A stretch of 64,000 nt of DNA from Bufo bufo. Taxonomy: Eukaryota > Chordata > Amphibia > Anura > Bufonidae. The notes below the pieces were generated by a model, which was not told where the DNA came from, searched no databases, and saw only the letters and a program-made list of their open reading frames with translations. The stretch covers positions 781,020,772 to 781,084,771 of the forward strand of contig NC_053389.1 of NCBI RefSeq assembly GCF_905171765.1, given 5' to 3'. Shown piece after piece: positions 32,701 to 44,344 of this stretch; positions within the stretch are counted from its first letter, which is position 1, and every line of letters starts with the position of its first letter. The translations under genes and the position numbers were made by a program.

Positions 32701-33774
32701 GCCAAGACTACAGCGGAGGCGTTCTGGAAACATTTCCTTCTGCCCTACGGCTGTCCGGAAAGGATCCTCACCGATCAAGGGTCTGCGTTTGAGTCACAGC
32801 TGTTCCATGAGATGTGCCTGCTGCACAACTGCCAGAAAGTACGGACCACCGCCTATCATCCGCAAGGTAACGGACTCTGTGAAAAGATGAATAAGACTCT
32901 CATTGAAATGTTGAGAGCAGTACCCCCTGAGACAAGGGGTGATTGGCCTACTCTGTTGCCGCAGCTCATGTACACTTACAACAACACCATCCATTGTTCC
33001 ACCGGTTACACCCCGTTCTATTTGATGTTTGGCCGACAAGGGAGATTGCCTGCGGACCACTCCCTGGGTGTTCATGTACCGGATGTAATCAACCCACTGC
33101 CCAGGACCGATTGGGTAGTGGAGCATCAAAGGCGTCTCCTCAATGCTAAGGAGATTGTCCAAGAACGGATGGAGATTGTTCGTGAGAGGCAGCAGAAGGA
33201 CTATGACCAGACTGCCCATGCGGGACCCCTGGCTCTGGGAGACAAGGTATGGTTGAGAAACAACCACCGGACCAGCAAGTTGGACAGCAAATGGGAAAGG
33301 ATTCCCTACCTTATTACTGCCATACCCAATGCTGCAGCCCACATTTACCAGGTCTCCAGAGAAGGAAAAGGTCACCAAGTCGTTCACAGGAACCTTCTCA
33401 AACCCTGTATCGAAGGAGAACCAGCGGCGGAGGAGATGGAGCCTGAGCCTTCTGAGGAGGAATTGCCGGCTCCACCTATGGACCCTATGCAGGCTGTGGA
33501 GAACTTGATCCACGATAAAGAGCCACTCCACTGGGCCCTCACGCCTTGGTTGAATTTGCTGGTTCCTGCTCCTGTTCCTGTTGGTCTCCCGTCTCAGGAG
33601 ACCTTACCTCAGAGAGTTCCAGAGGCGGTGAGCTCCCTTGACCTTCCTGAGTTCAGGCAGGAAGAATCTCCGCCACTAAGGAGGTCTACCCGTTCTACCA
33701 GGGGACACCCACCTGTGAGGTTTGAGGACTACATCATGAGCCCAGGTAGCCCCTCACGGGAAACCCCTGTTTAA
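29656..33774 (+). pseudogene. Pol of the inner Gypsy with two frameshifts
   Basis: Protease begins in one frame with FEALLDTGSQVTTIQ (near 29800). Near 29895 the frame shifts, and protease end plus reverse transcriptase follow to about 31500: ARKKDGSIRFCVDYRKINQI, MPFGLCNAPGTFQRLM, LLYLDDVIVYS. A second shift near 31500 leads to an intact frame up to 33774 with RNase H (LLYTDASKRGLGAVLAQ, DNADALSRLP) and integrase: HHCC finger (HNQSGHFGVQKTEATIRRR, CRECTACAVG), D in AIDHVKLEP, D in ILTDQGSAFES, E in HPQGNGLCEKMNKTL. The C-terminal tail is acidic and proline-rich without a chromodomain. All catalytic residues are present; only the two shifts disable it. Confidence 0.9.
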
Positions 33775-34118
33775 CAGTGTTGCAAGCCTAGGGTACGGAC
33801 TCATATTTGTTCCTTGAGCCTCCAAGAACTTTACATCGTTTTATATTGTTCTACTGTTATATTATGGACAATTTGCATTTATGGACTATCCTGGTTTATT
33901 GATACGCTGCACCAGGTCAGCGCCCCTGTTCCCTTCCATTATCCTGAGAGAAGAGAACGACGCCCCTTTTCACCATTCCTTCAGTTTAATGTTTGTATTG
34001 TTGCTGTGATATTTGCCATGTATGCCGGTTCTCATTTTGTCTTTCAGGATGCAGTATCCAGCCGGGCAGGGCCCCTCCATGTTGCGCCGAGGACGGGCAA
34101 CGTTATAGCGTGGTTGTA
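33775..34118 (+). other. 3' noncoding region of the inner Gypsy
   Basis: No gene. The segment from ggtacggactcat (33793) to agagaacgacgcccctt (33950-33968) is clearly similar to 63771-63950 in the cold-shock-domain element. No strong polypurine tract is visible directly before the LTR. Confidence 0.75.
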
Positions 34119-35087
34119 TGTAGTGTCCCACTAGGTTAAGGTGGGCACTGCACAAAAGGGGTTAATGTGTCTTTATTACATTTAAAGTTATGTGTATGCA
34201 TTTCCCTGTGTTTAACTGGTGTCAGGCCTAGTTAGGGTGAAGTTTAGCCTCCCAGACATTAGAGGGAGCCAGAGAGCCCTAGATATATATAGGAAGGCCC
34301 AGGCAGGGGAGTGGTAGTTCATTCCAGGGGACTAGAGGAGTTAGTTCGTCCACCTGAAGCTCCTGAGGCTAGGCTTAGCTCAGTAGAGACACCCCAGTTG
34401 CAGGACAGCACCTCCTGGGAGAAACCTGCACCTTCCCAACCAAGCAAGGATAATACAAGTCAGATAAGTACCCTGATGGGCAGAGGTTCTATAAAGTACA
34501 GCAAGCGCCAATACTGGAGAGAGGATTTATATACCAAGGATTAAAGCCAGCATTTAGGCATCCGGGCCTTGGGATTCAGCCAGCTAGAATAGCTGAAGGG
34601 AATAGAGCAGCATTGCACTGCAAAGCATTAACTGTTGCACCCTCCAAGTATCTTGCATGATTAATTCCTGCCACTATTTAAAGTCTACCTGCTTGTGAAG
34701 TATTGTTCAAGGGACTGCATTATCATCACAATCACCTGTAACTGTATGTACAAAGTTGGACTGTGTTCACCAAGTAAAGCAACGTTTGGTTTATCCACTG
34801 CGTACTCAGTTATTCCTCCTATAAATCGGTGTGCCACCGTTACAGGCACTGGCGTCACGAAACCAACAGGGACCTTGCCCCAGGCACTCAAAATACCTGT
34901 AACATCCAGGGCACCTCATCCACCATCAGGCCTGGTCCCTACAAACAGAGTGTGCCCCAGAGGAACTGTGTCTACCTCTCATTCACTGCCGCATGCCTGC
35001 CCAGGGTTCTCCAATACAGTGAGCAACCCTCGATTGCCTATAACCGTGACCTCACATCGCAATACCCTGCAGGTCTGGCGTGCTGCA
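34119..35087 (+). repeat. 3' LTR of the inner Gypsy
   Basis: Same length as the 5' LTR. Visible differences include attta-atg versus attta-aag, gttactt/gttagtt, ccattat/ccactat, gtgtact/gcgtact and accatta/accgtta, that is about 0.5% divergence. Confidence 0.95.
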
Positions 35088-35091
35088 CCCG

Positions 35092-38000
35092 CACTATGGG
35101 TTTGTCTCTCTGTACGCTGCAGAGACCTATTCCCGTATTCGCTATAGATTCTGCTCCTCTGTCTCAGAGAAACCTCACCCACATTGTTCGTAATTTACAC
35201 CTTCGGGTAGGGGACCACCATAATGAGTGTCTTTCATGTTACGTTCTGGAGGGCCTTCCCTCTCCGGTGGTATTGGGTCTTCCCTGGTTGGTAGCGCACA
35301 ATCCAGTGGTGGATTGGCAGGCCAGGGAGATATTGGAGTGGAGTGAGCATTGCAGAGAGAATTGCTTAAATAACAATTGCTTAATCGCCTCCATAGCTTC
35401 CCTACCTACATTTATTTCAGACTTTGAGGACGTTTTTTCTGAAAAGGGTTGTCAGAAACTACCACCTCATCGTCCTTATGATTGCCCGGTTAACCTGATT
35501 CCCGGGGCAAAATTACCCAAGTCCAGGTTGTATAATCTTTCGGGTCCCGAGAGACAAGCCATGAAAGATTATATCTCCGAGAGTCTGGCTAAGGGACACA
35601 TCAGACTCTCTTCTTCACCCGTGGCTGCAGGGTTTTTCTTTGTTAAAAAGAAAGATGGAGGCCTGCGTCCTTGCTTAGATTTCCGTGAGTTAAACCAGAT
35701 AACCATCCGTGACCCATACCCTCTTCCTCTCATTCCTGACCTTTTTAATCAGATTGCGGGTGCTAAGTGGTTCTCCAAACTTGATCTTAGGGGGGCCTAC
35801 AATCTGATTTGTATCAGGGAAGGGGATGAGTGGAAGACAGCTTTTAACACCCCTGAGGGGCATTATGAAAATCTAGTTATGCCTTTCGGTCTGACCAATG
35901 CCCCTGCTGTCTTCCAACATTTCGTTAATGATATTTTTAGTCATCTCATCGGCAGGTTTGTAGTCATATACCTAGATGATATCTTAATTTATTCGGCTGA
36001 TCTGAAAACACATGAGGTGCATGTCAGGCAAGTACTGCAGGTCCTACGGACGAATAAATTATATGCGAAAATTGAAAAATGTGTCTTCGCTGTTCAGGAA
36101 TTACAGTTCCTGGGATATCTATTATCTGCTTCAGGTTTCCGCATGGATCCTGGGAAGGTCCAGGCAATTTTAGATTGGGATCTTCCTGACAACCTTAAAG
36201 CCCTACAACGGTTTTTGGGTTTCGCTAATTTCTATAGAAAGTTCATTAAAAATTATTCAGTGATCGTTAAACCCCTTACCGACATGACTAGGAAGGGGAC
36301 GGATTTTTCCAAATGGTCTGACGCCGCTAAAGATGCATTTTCCTCTCTAAAGGAGAGGTTTACCTCGGCACCTGTTCTAATTCAACCTGATGTCTCCCAG
36401 CCTTTTATTGTCGAGGTAGATGCGTCAGAGGTGGGAGTGGGAGCTGTATTGTCTCAGGGTCCGTCTCCTGGCAAATGGCGTCCTTGCGCTTTCTTTTCCA
36501 AAAAATTATCTTCTGCGGAGAAGAATTATGATATTGGAAATAGGGAACTGTTGGCGATTAAACTGGCGCTTGAAGAGTGGCGTCACTTCTTAGAGGGAGC
36601 AATCCACCCCGTCACGGTGATTACGGATCACAAGAACCTTCTGTACCTAGAATCGGCTAAGCGTCTCACCCCTAGACAAGCTAGGTGGTCGCTATTCTTT
36701 ACCAGATTTAACTTTGTAATCACCTATCGTCCTGGGGCAAAAAATACCAAGGCAGACGCATTATCTCGTAGTTTCCCTGGAGGGGGTAATGTTTGTGATC
36801 CGGTACCTATTTTACAAAGAGGAGTGGTTGTCTCTGCTGTACACTCTGTTCTAGAGGGAAAGGTGTTAGAGGCTCAGGGGGACGCCCCGGCCTCTTGCCC
36901 CTCAGAGAAATTGTTTGTACCGTTAAACCTGCGTCTTGAATTATTAAAAGAACATCATAATTCGGCACTTGCTGGACACCCGGGTAGTAAAGCAACCTTG
37001 GAGCTTTTATCTCGTCGTTTTTGGTGGCCAAGGTTGCGTCAGGATGTAATGGATTTCGTGTCTACTTGTTCTACTTGTGCACGCGTGAAAGTCTCTCATA
37101 CACGTCCAGCAGGGTCTTTATTGCCACTTTTCATCCCCAATAGGCCATGGACACATCTGTCAATGGATTTCATCACTGACTTACCGTTGTCGGCGGGTAA
37201 AACAGTTATCTTGGTAGTAGTAGACAGGTTTAGCAAAATGGTACACTTTATTGCGCTACCCGCACTTCCTAATGCTAAAACTCTCGCTCAGGTGTTTATC
37301 AGTGAAATCGTGAAGCTTCACGGGGTCCCTTCCGATGTGGTTTCGGATCGGGGAACCCAGTTTATTTCTAAGTTTTGGAAAGCTTTTTGTTCCCGTTTGG
37401 GGGTTCACTTGTCCTTTTCCTCAGCTTTCCATCCTCAGTCGAATGGACAGACTGAGCGTACCAACCAAAACCTAGAAACATATTTAAGGTGTTTTGTGTC
37501 TGAAAACCAAGAGTTGTGGTCATCATATTTACCGTTAGCTGAGTTTGCCATAAATAATCATTATCAGGAGTCCACTGGCAAGTCACCATTCCTTGGTGCA
37601 TACGGTTTTCATCCCCAATTTTGTACTTTCAAAGAGGGGGGGTCTTCTGGGGTTCCCGAAGAGGAAAGGTTTTCTTCATCTCTTTCATCGGTATGGCAGA
37701 AGGTGCAAGTTAACTTGAAAAAGATGAGTGGTAAATATAAATGCATGGCCGATAAGAAACGGTCGCCAGGTCCGGACCTAGGAGTGAATGACTATGTGTG
37801 GTTGTCTACTAGGAATATTAAGTTGAAGGTTCCTTCTTGGAAACTGGGTCCTAGGTTCATTGGTCCCTATAAAATAGTAGCCGTCATTAACCCTGTGGCT
37901 TTTCGCCTGGAGCTACCTCAGATTTTTAAGATCCATAACGTCTTCCATAAATCGTTACTCAAGAAGTATGTTCCACCTCTAGAACCATCGCCGCTGCCAC

Positions 38001-38185
38001 CTCCTCCTGTCATTGTGGCTGGTAATCTGGAGTTTCAAATAGCCAGAATTGTTGATTCTCGTCGGGTCCGCCGCTCTCTTCAGTATCTGGTGCATTGGAG
38101 GGGTTACGGTCCCGAGGAAAGAATGTGGGTTCCAGCGTCAGAGGTAAACGCCAACAGGTTCGAGGGTATCAAGAGCCACGTCTGA
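35092..38185 (+). pseudogene. Pol, main part: protease end, RT, RNase H, integrase, chromodomain
   Basis: One uninterrupted frame of about 1030 codons. In order: protease remainder (IPVFAIDSAPLSQRN, VVLGLPWLVAHNP); reverse transcriptase with LDFRELNQITIRDPYPLPLI and catalytic VVIYLDDILIYS (near 35970); RNase H with VEVDASEVGVGAVLSQ and later TDHKNLLYLESAK; integrase with the HHCC finger (HHNSALAGHPG, CSTCARVK), catalytic D in LSMDFITDLP, D in VVSDRGTQFIS and E in SNGQTERTNQNLE; and a C-terminal chromodomain (about 38030-38150, FQIARIVDSRRVRRSLQYLV, HWRGYGPEERMW). The chromodomain usually directs integration to modified histones. The stop lies inside the 3' LTR sequence. The protein is disabled by the insertion in the protease, not by point mutations. 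An apparent open frame from 34829 starts in the inner LTR and is an artefact. Confidence 0.9.
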
Positions 38186-38810
38186 CTCCGTTATACCCGG
38201 GGTCAGGAAGTCGCAGCGGGTGGCTGCGCGCTCTATATCTAAAGATCACGTTGTTTCTTAGTGATTGTTTTCTGTGTTTGCCTTGCTATCCTTTTTGTCT
38301 CTCTCAGGGATCCGTAGCTTCTCCTCCTCAGCTGTTTCTTGTCTGCCACTCCCTACCTCCTTATATTCTCCCCTCACACTTCTCTAGTTGCCAGTTATAG
38401 AGCTTCCTGCCTGGACATCTATACTGACCCACTGGAGTGGTTAATCCTGGTTGTCGTTCCTGAGTGCTACCCTCCGGATCCCTGTTGGGCTTATTGTTGT
38501 CTCCTGTTGTCCCCCACCTGGGAATATATGTTGAGTCTGTGTTGTCTGTCCTCCCCTTGGTGTTTTCCCTTAGAGTTAGTGGTGCGGACTAGTGTTCCCA
38601 TCGCCCTGTTCACTAACTAGGGCTCAGGGAAAGCCAGGGCTTTAGGCACGTGATCGGCGTACGGGTGAGGAACCCGTCTAGGGACGTCAGGGCAGCCAGG
38701 TGCCAGCCGCCAGGTGAGTCAGGGGTCACCATCTTCCCTCTCACTTGGGCAGGGCCTTCCTCGTTCCTTCCCTCTGTGTCACGTATGTGATAGCCACGCC
38801 GACCGTGATA
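38161..38810 (+). repeat. 3' LTR of the outer Gypsy, first bases missing
   Basis: From cgagggtatc onward it matches the 5' LTR to its end cgtgata. The first five bases of the 5' LTR (tgtca) are not present; instead the pol frame (aacaggtt) joins directly. No polypurine tract precedes it. Confidence 0.9.
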
Positions 38811-39744
38811 GTGTGTCTGCGTGTATATGTGCGTGTGTGTAACTCTTTATTTTGTGTGCGTGTGTGTGGGGGCACGGGTGTTCACGAACTCACCCTAAAA
38901 CTAACAGAAAAAAAAAACAACAACTAACTAAAAAAAGAAGTTGATCAGCGGTGGGGTGTGCGATGCGCTAACAGTGGCCGGACACTAAGTGCCGGCCACA
39001 GTCAGCGTACACCAAAAAAAAAAATGCACCCCAAAAAAGGTGTGGGGGGCAGGGGGTGGGGGGGGGGTGAAGTGGCAGCACCCCTGGGGGGTCTAGGGTC
39101 ACACAGCTGTGCACCCCAGACACCCTAACTTAGGGTGATGCAATCAAAGTTCAGAAAAGTTCAGAAACTAACTTTCCCTTTTTTTTCCCTGCCTAAACCA
39201 AACTTTCCCTGTGCTGTCCCTATGTACCTGATGGGGGGTGCTGGGGCACAGATCGGGTCCTGGGGGCAGAGATCGGGTCCTGGGGGTGCTGGCAGCGATG
39301 GCGGACACACGTGCAGGCAGCTCCTCTCTCCTCCGGCTCCGGAACACAAAAGGAGGAGGAGAGGAGCGCCTGCCTCTTTTGAATCTGCCGCCGGACCGCC
39401 CACAGACCAATCAGAAAGCGATCCTGAGCGGTGATGTCATCATCACCACTCAGGATCGCTGGATGGTGATTGGTGGAGTGAAATCACACCACCATCACCA
39501 TCCTGTTCCGGGTTATCGGGTCCTCAGATACCCGAATATCCCGGAAACGCAGAAAACCGCAGGTCTGAATTGACCTGCGGTTTTCTGCGATCGCCGACAT
39601 GGGGGGTCACAGGACCCCCCGGCGCATTTGCCCCAGGTGCCTGCTCAATGATTTGAGCAGGCACCGGGTTCCGATCACCGCCCGCCAAGCGGCGGTGATC
39701 GGAACCATTCATGGCGTACCGGTACGTCATGTGTCCTTAAGAGG
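38811..39744. other. 5' end region of the piggyBac element
   Basis: No gene. Contains A-rich and G-rich runs (39013-39070), a short repeat gatcgggtcctgggggc (39250-39290), inverted words around 39440-39600 (cctgcggttttctg pairs with cagaaaaccgcagg) and the terminal inverted repeat ending at 39744. Confidence 0.6.
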
Positions 39745-39857
39745 TTAACAGTGACCTCCACAGCACCACACCCCCTTATCAGTGACCTCCACAGCACCCT
39801 GCTCCCTTAACAGTGACCTCCACAATACCCCGCTCTCTTAATAGTGACCTCCCACTT
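39745..39857. repeat. Minisatellite, right part
   Basis: ttaacagtgacctccacagc units identical in type to 20205-20775. Together they are one array split by the piggyBac insertion. Confidence 0.9.
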
Positions 39858-40070
39858 AAGGGCTCATGCATATAACCATTATATGTTTTGCAGTCTGTAA
39901 ATTGCAGATCTGCAAAACACGGATACTGGCCGTGTGCATTACGTATTTTATGGAACGGAACAGCAGGCCCCTAATAGAACAGTCCTATCCTTGTCCATAA
40001 TGCGGACAATAATAGCACATGTTCTATTTTTTTTGCGGAACGGACATACAGAAACAGAATGCACACATAC
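39858..40070. mobile_element. MITE fragment
   Basis: Begins gggctcatgcatataacca and runs through cggatactggccgtgtgcat and taatgcggacaataatagca to ggacatacagaaacagaatg. This has the style of a TAA/TTA-type MITE, but the matching right terminus is missing, apparently cut by the following hAT element. Confidence 0.5.
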
Positions 40071-43000
40071 TTTCAAGCATATATAACATTTAATATGAAG
40101 AAGGCGAGCAGTAAGGGACAGGGCAGTGGCCGTGATGCTGATGGTGCACACAGAGGCCGTGGCCCTCGGCACGTTGAAACTGTGCCTGCTGCCAGAGCAC
40201 AAGAAAAACAATCATCCACGATACCTAGCTTCATGTCCCAGTTTTCAGGGCTGCGCAGGACAACGCTCTCGAAGTCAGACCAGTGCGACCAGGTGGTCGG
40301 TTGGATTGCAGCAGATAATGCTTCCAGTCGGTTAAGCACCACCCTGTCTTCCACCAAGTCCGGTCTCAGTAGCCAAGAGGCTGGTCAACAGAATCCTCAC
40401 CCTGATACTCCTTCCTCCCACAATGGAGAGTCTTGCCAAACAAGTGATCCCACACTCGGATATTCCAAGGAGCTCTTTTCAGCGCCATTCCTTCATTTGG
40501 GCCTCTTGACAAGCACGCTTAAAGAGGGACATAAGATCTTGTGCCCTGATTCCTAAACTCTTGAGCATCCACAGTCAGAAGAAGATGACGGTGGGGAACG
40601 GCAATTAGTGTTTCACTAGGTGGATGATGATAATGATGAGACACAGTTGCCAATAAGTCAATGGCAATTAGTGTCTCAAGAGGTTGATGATGAGGATGAG
40701 ACACAGTTGTCAATAGCTGAGGTTGTTGTTAGGTCAACAAGTCAGGAGGATAACCAGAGTGAGGAAGTGGAAGAGCAGGTGGTGGACGATGAAGTCACTG
40801 ACCCAACCTGGGAAGGTGACAAGTCAAGTGAGGACAGCAGTACAGAGGGGGAGGGATCTGCAGCACCGCAACAGGCTGGAAGAGGCAGTGGGGTGGCAAA
40901 AGGGAGAAGGCAACTGTTCCCCGGAGCACACCCTTGCGGAAATATCCCTTGCCAAGGAGTAAGTGTTCCGCAGTCTGGCGATTTTTTGAGGAAAGTGCGG
41001 ACGACAAAAGAATTGTAATTTGCAACCTGTGCCATACAAAAATGAGCAGGGGCGTGAACACTAGCAACCTCACCACCACCAGCATGATCCGCCATATGGC
41101 ATCAAAGCACCCTAATAGGTGGGCCGAACGCTTGGGTCCACAACCGTTGTCTGCGGGTCACACCACTGCCTCCTCTTCCCCTGTGTTACGTGCTGGCCAA
41201 TCCCCTGTCAAAGGCACAGGCCCGGATTCCTCCTGCCCTGCACCTGGACCTTCGCAAGCACCATCAGCGACCACATCCACTTCCGTGTCTCAGCGCAGCG
41301 TACAAATGTCCTTACCCCAGGCATTTGAACACAAGTGCAAATACCCAGCTACCCACCCACAGGCCATAGCACTAAATGCGCAACTTTCCAAATTACTGGC
41401 CCTGGAAATGGTGCCATTTAGGCTTGTGGAGACTGAGGCCTTCCGCAGCCTGATGTCGGCAGCCGTCCCTTGTTACGCAGTCCCCAGCCGACACTATTTT
41501 TCACGGTGTGCCATGCCTGCCTTACACCAGCATGTGTCCCGTAACATCACCCGTGCCCTGATCAACGCAGTTACTGGGAAGGTCCACTTAACCACTGACA
41601 CATGGATAAGTGCTTTCGGCCAGGGACGCCACATTTCCCTGACGGCACACTGGGTGAACGTTGTGGAGGGCAGGAGCGACTCGTACCCTGGGATGGCACA
41701 GGTGCTACCGATGTCAAGGATTGCGGGCCCTAATTCCATCAAGGTTTTCCGCCACCACCTACGTTAGTGGCTCCAACTTCTCCTCCTCCGCCTCCTCCTC
41801 CACTTCCACCTCAGAATTATCATCTTGCAGCACCAGTCAGCCATCAGTCGGTAGCTGGAAGCAGTGTAGCACTGCAGTGGGGAAGCGTCAACAGGCCATG
41901 CCTAAGCTGACCTGCTTAGGTGATAGACAGCACACCACCGCAGAGCTGTGGCAGGGGATAAGAGACCAGACTGAGCTGTGGCTCTCGCCACTCAACCTAG
42001 AACCAGGCATGGTTGTGTCTGATAATGGCCGTAACTTGGTGGCAGCTTTGGAGCTCAGCAAGCTCACACACATCCCATGCCTAGCCCAAGTCTTCAACTT
42101 AGTGGTTCAGCGGTTTCTCAAAACCTACCCCAATTTGCCTGAGCTACTGGTGAAAGTGCGCCGCGTGTGTGCCCATTTCCGCAAGTCATCGACAGCTTCA
42201 GCCTCTCTCAACGCTGCAGCAGCGACTTAACTTGCCAGCTCACCGACTGTTGACGTTCCACATGTTGGCCAGGCTGTGTGAGCAGCAGAGGACAGTAGTC
42301 GAATACCAGCTGCAACATGGTCGTCGCCTTTTCAGTCAGCTTCCGCTCTTCACAAGCGAGGAGTGGGCATGGATGTCTGACCTCTGTGAGGTTTTAAGAA
42401 ACTTTGAGGAATCAACATAGATGGTGAGCGGTGATAACGCTATTATCAGCGTCACCATCCCACTTCTGTGTCTACTCAAACGCTCGCTGCTCACAATTAA
42501 GGCCGATGCTTTGCATGTGGAAGAGGTGGAAATGGAAGATATTACACAGGTTGATAGCCAGACCACCCTTAGTTCGTCTCTTCTCAGCGCGATTTTGATG
42601 AGGATGATGAGAAGGAGCAGGAGACAGTCGCCTCCGCTACAGAGGGTAGTACCCATGGAAGTTTGATTCATCTGTTCAGTGTGGATGGGCAGAAGAGGAT
42701 GAGGAGATTGAGAGTCATCCTCCTGATGACGACAGCGAAGTCTTGCCTGTTGGGACTCTGGCACACAGGGCTGACTTTATGTTAGGCTTCCTTTCCCGTG
42801 ACCCACGCGTTTTACTAATTTTGGACAACACCTATTACTGGTTGTTCACCCTTCTCGACCCCCGCTACAAAGAGAACTTCTCATCATTCATTCCTGTGGT
42901 GGAGAGGAGTTGCAAAATGGTGCAATACCAGAAAAATTGCTCCAAACATTTCCAGCTGACAATGCTGGCGGCAGAGTACGTAATTCCTTGGGCAACCGAG

Positions 43001-43333
43001 GAGACAAGACGAGGGGAACACACAGCAGTTCTAACAGAGGCAGAGCAACACTCTCCAAAGCCTGGGACAGTTTTATGACACCCCGCCAGTACCCCCACCC
43101 TGATGCGCGGCCTAGTGTCACAAGGAGGGAAACATTTTGGAAAATGGTGAAGGAGTACAGTCGTGGCCAAAAGTTTTGAGAATGACACAAATATTAGTTT
43201 TCACAAAGTTTGCTGCTAAACTGCTTTTAGATCTTTGTTTCAGTTGTTTCTGTGATGTAGTGAAATATAATTACACGCACTTCATACGTTTCAAAGGCTT
43301 TTATCGACAATTACATGACATTTATGCAAAGAG

Positions 43334-44344
43334 TCAGTATTTGCAGTGTTGGCCCTTCTTTTTCAGGACCTCTGCAATTCGACTGGGCATGCTCTCAATC
43401 AACTTCTGGGCCAATTCCTGACTGATAGCAACCCATTCTTTCATAATCACTTCTTGGAGTTTGTCAGAATTAGTGGGTTTTTGTTTGTCCACCCACCTCT
43501 TGAGGATTGACCACAAGTTCTCAATGGGATTAAGATCTGGGGAGTTTCCAGGCCATGGACCCAAAATGTAAACGTTTTGGTCCCCGAGCCACTTAGTTAT
43601 CACTTTTGCCTTATGGCACGATGCTCCATCGAAAATGCATTGTTCTTCACCAAACTGTTGTTGGATTGTTGGAAGAAGTTGCTGTTGGAGGGTGTTTTGG
43701 TACCATTCTTTATTCATGGCTGTGTTTTTGGGCAAAATTGTGAGTGAGCCCACTCCCTTGGATGAGAAGCAACCCCACACATGAATGGTGTCAGGATGCT
43801 TTACTGTTGGCATGACACAGGACTGATGGTAGCGCTCACCTTTTCTTCTCAGGACAAGCCTTTTTCCAGATGCCCCAAACAATCGGAAAGAGGCTTCATC
43901 GGAGAATATGACTTTGCCCCAGTCCTCAGCAGTCCATTCACCAAACTTTCTGCAGAAGGGCAATCTGTCCCTGATGTTTTTTTTGGAGAGAAGTGGCTTC
44001 TTTGCTGCCCTTCTTGACACCAGGCCATCTTCCAAAAGTCTTCGCCTCACTGTGCGTGCAGATGCGCTCACTCCTGCCTGCTGCCATTCCTGAGCAAGCT
44101 CTGCACTGGTGGCACTCCGATCCCCCAGCTGAATCCTCTTTAGGAGACGATCCTGGCGCTTGCTGGACTTTCTTGGACGCCCTGAAGCCTTCTTAACAAG
44201 AATTGAACCTCTTTCCTTGAAGTTCTTGATGATCCTATAAATTGTTGATTGAGGTGCAATCTTAGTAGCCACAAAATCCTTGCCTGTGAAGCCATTTTAA
44301 TGCAACGCAATGATGGCTGCACGTGTTTCTTTGCAGGTCACCAT
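43334..44344 (-). pseudogene. Tc1/mariner transposase, DD35E, one premature stop
   Basis: The full reading frame starts at the ATG at 44344 (MVTCKETRAAIIALH) and is stopped at codon 16 by TAA at 44297-44299; everything after is open for 320 codons. Helix-turn-helix region: PQSTIYRIIKNFKERGS; a basic GRPRKSSKR hook follows. Catalytic residues: D in VIFSDEASFRL, D in CIFDGASCHKA and E in SPDLNPIENLW, with 35 residues between the last two. An internal ATG at 44272 could still start a protein of 312 residues lacking the first helix. The nonsense change is the only clear damage apart from the L1 insertion downstream of the terminal repeat. Confidence 0.9.

Larger units (their letters stand above)
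27027..35087 (+). mobile_element. Inner Ty3/Gypsy retrotransposon with 969-bp LTRs
   Basis: Identical-length LTRs (27027-27995, 34119-35087), 4-bp target duplication cccg, a primer-binding site, gag, and pol in the order protease, RT, RNase H, integrase. No chromodomain was found. The LTRs differ at only about five visible positions, so this copy is younger than, or of similar age to, the host Gypsy. It is the autonomous-type relative of the cold-shock-domain element at 60543. Confidence 0.93.
25248..38810 (+). mobile_element. Chromodomain Ty3/Gypsy (outer), split by a second Gypsy
   Basis: LTRs at 25248-25907 and 38161-38810; 5-bp duplication gtgtg at 25243-25247 and 38811-38815. Order: 5' LTR, gag, protease, RT, RNase H, integrase, chromodomain, 3' LTR, so a chromovirus. 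A second LTR retrotransposon occupies 27027-35087 in the protease coding region with 4-bp duplication cccg (27023-27026 and 35088-35091). The LTR copies differ by a handful of substitutions and a 5-bp indel, indicating a fairly recent insertion. Confidence 0.92.
20780..39744 (-). mobile_element. piggyBac element, interrupted by nested Gypsy elements
   Basis: TTAA at 20776-20779 and 39745-39748 borders inverted ends: left ccccttagggacacag, right reverse complement cctcttaaggacacatg. The flanks are both the same minisatellite, so the insertion site is certain. The transposase runs on the minus strand from 25234 to 23433. Bases 20780-23430 are its 3' region, and 38811-39744 its 5' region. Removing the Gypsy insertion (25248-38810 plus one copy of gtgtg) leaves an element of about 5.4 kb. 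Confidence 0.9.

Noticed and set aside
34829..38185. A single 1118-codon ORF as a complete protein
   Set aside because: The first 86 or so codons lie in the 3' LTR of the inner Gypsy. Real pol begins at 35092; the fusion is an accident of the insertion.
39161..39410. Overlapping 80-codon proline-rich ORFs
   Set aside because: GC-rich noncoding end of the piggyBac element; several frames are open simply because stop codons are rare there.
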